DNA of 64,000 nucleotides from NCBI RefSeq assembly GCF_900177815.1, contig NZ_FXAZ01000004.1:496001-560000 (forward strand), given 5' to 3'. The position numbers and the translations under genes are program-made. The notes below the pieces were generated by a model. It saw only the letters and a program-made list of their open reading frames with translations. It was not told the DNA's origin and searched no databases. This stretch comes from Paenibacillus aquistagni (lineage in GTDB: Bacteria > Bacillota > Bacilli > Paenibacillales > Paenibacillaceae). This document shows, piece by piece, positions 63,907-64,000 of the stretch (the stretch's first letter is position 1; each line of letters begins with the position of its first letter).

Positions 63907-64000
63907 ATGGAAATTAATATGAATGAATCAATGCAGCGGATTAATCAATTTCGAGATGAGCGCAACTGGCGGCAATTTCATAATGAAAAAGATTTGGCCA
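63907..64000 (+). CDS. MazG-like nucleotide pyrophosphohydrolase, N-terminal part (3' end outside window)
   Basis: GGAAGG precedes the ATG by 6 bases. The 31 residues seen (MEINMNESMQRINQF, then RDERNWRQFHNEKDLA) match the start of the small MazG-like pyrophosphohydrolases, in which the next helix carries the metal-binding EAAEL motif; that part is not in the window. These enzymes hydrolyse nucleoside triphosphates and occur often on mobile islands. Confidence 0.7.
   Translation, partial: MEINMNESMQRINQFRDERNWRQFHNEKDLA

Noticed and set aside
45108-64000. Complete prophage
   Set aside because: Only one tail-like protein is present; no terminase, portal, capsid, lysis or other tail genes are seen.

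Overview
This looks like chromosomal DNA of a Paenibacillus-like Firmicute (Bacillales). Supporting signs are strong AGGAGG ribosome binding sites, TTG starts with good Shine-Dalgarno sequences, a GlcT/RAT-controlled glucose PTS, a glutamate-1-semialdehyde aminomutase / ABC-2 exporter / Bcp neighbourhood, copper-amine-oxidase-type stalk domains on cell-wall enzymes, a YesM-type sensor with an AraC-type response regulator, and a ydaO/yuaA (cyclic di-AMP) riboswitch. The genus is inferred; no rRNA gene lies in the window.

Two parts differ in composition. Positions 1 to about 45107 are a moderate-GC core chromosome. In order they hold: the glucose PTS (ptsI end, glcT, ptsG); hemL-type aminotransferase, an LCP cell-wall ligase, an ABC-2 exporter and Bcp; a cell-wall amidase; a lipoprotein FMN/FAD reductase facing a two-component system; a polysaccharide deacetylase; a c-di-AMP riboswitch followed by a KamA-family radical SAM enzyme; a MoxR / DUF58 / transglutaminase operon; an alpha/beta hydrolase; a LacI regulator and a HAD phosphatase; and a large beta-mannoside locus. 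In that locus a LacI regulator and the hexose-phosphate mutase PgcA are transcribed leftward, while an ABC importer without its ATPase, GH13, DUF1861, GH130 and GH2 beta-mannosidase run rightward. Two identical palindromes lie in the shared control region. An iron alcohol dehydrogenase and guaA end the core part.

From the 3' end of guaA to the end of the window the DNA is AT-rich and accessory. It opens with a tyrosine recombinase, as expected for an island integrated at guaA. It then carries XRE regulators, a dead IS3-family element, a BamE-like lipoprotein, a leftward set of poorly known small proteins (one with a YgiT-type zinc finger), an HNH homing-type nuclease, and a long gene-poor stretch full of inverted repeats. 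After that come an XRE gene translationally coupled to a 1009-residue phage-tail-like protein with a proteasome-like N-terminus, a replication-initiator-like protein, a GIY-YIG protein, a Fic remnant, a PIN-like nuclease and the start of a MazG-like pyrophosphohydrolase. The right end of the island is not in the window.

The most interesting unexplained signals are: a structured non-coding element present in three copies at module boundaries in the island; the coupled XRE/phage-tail-like pair with no other virion genes; two large divergent-promoter-like inverted repeats; a 16-bp inverted repeat that could switch the C-terminus of a 400-residue unknown protein; and a c-di-AMP riboswitch in front of a KamA-family enzyme that appears to lack the lysine-binding aspartates.
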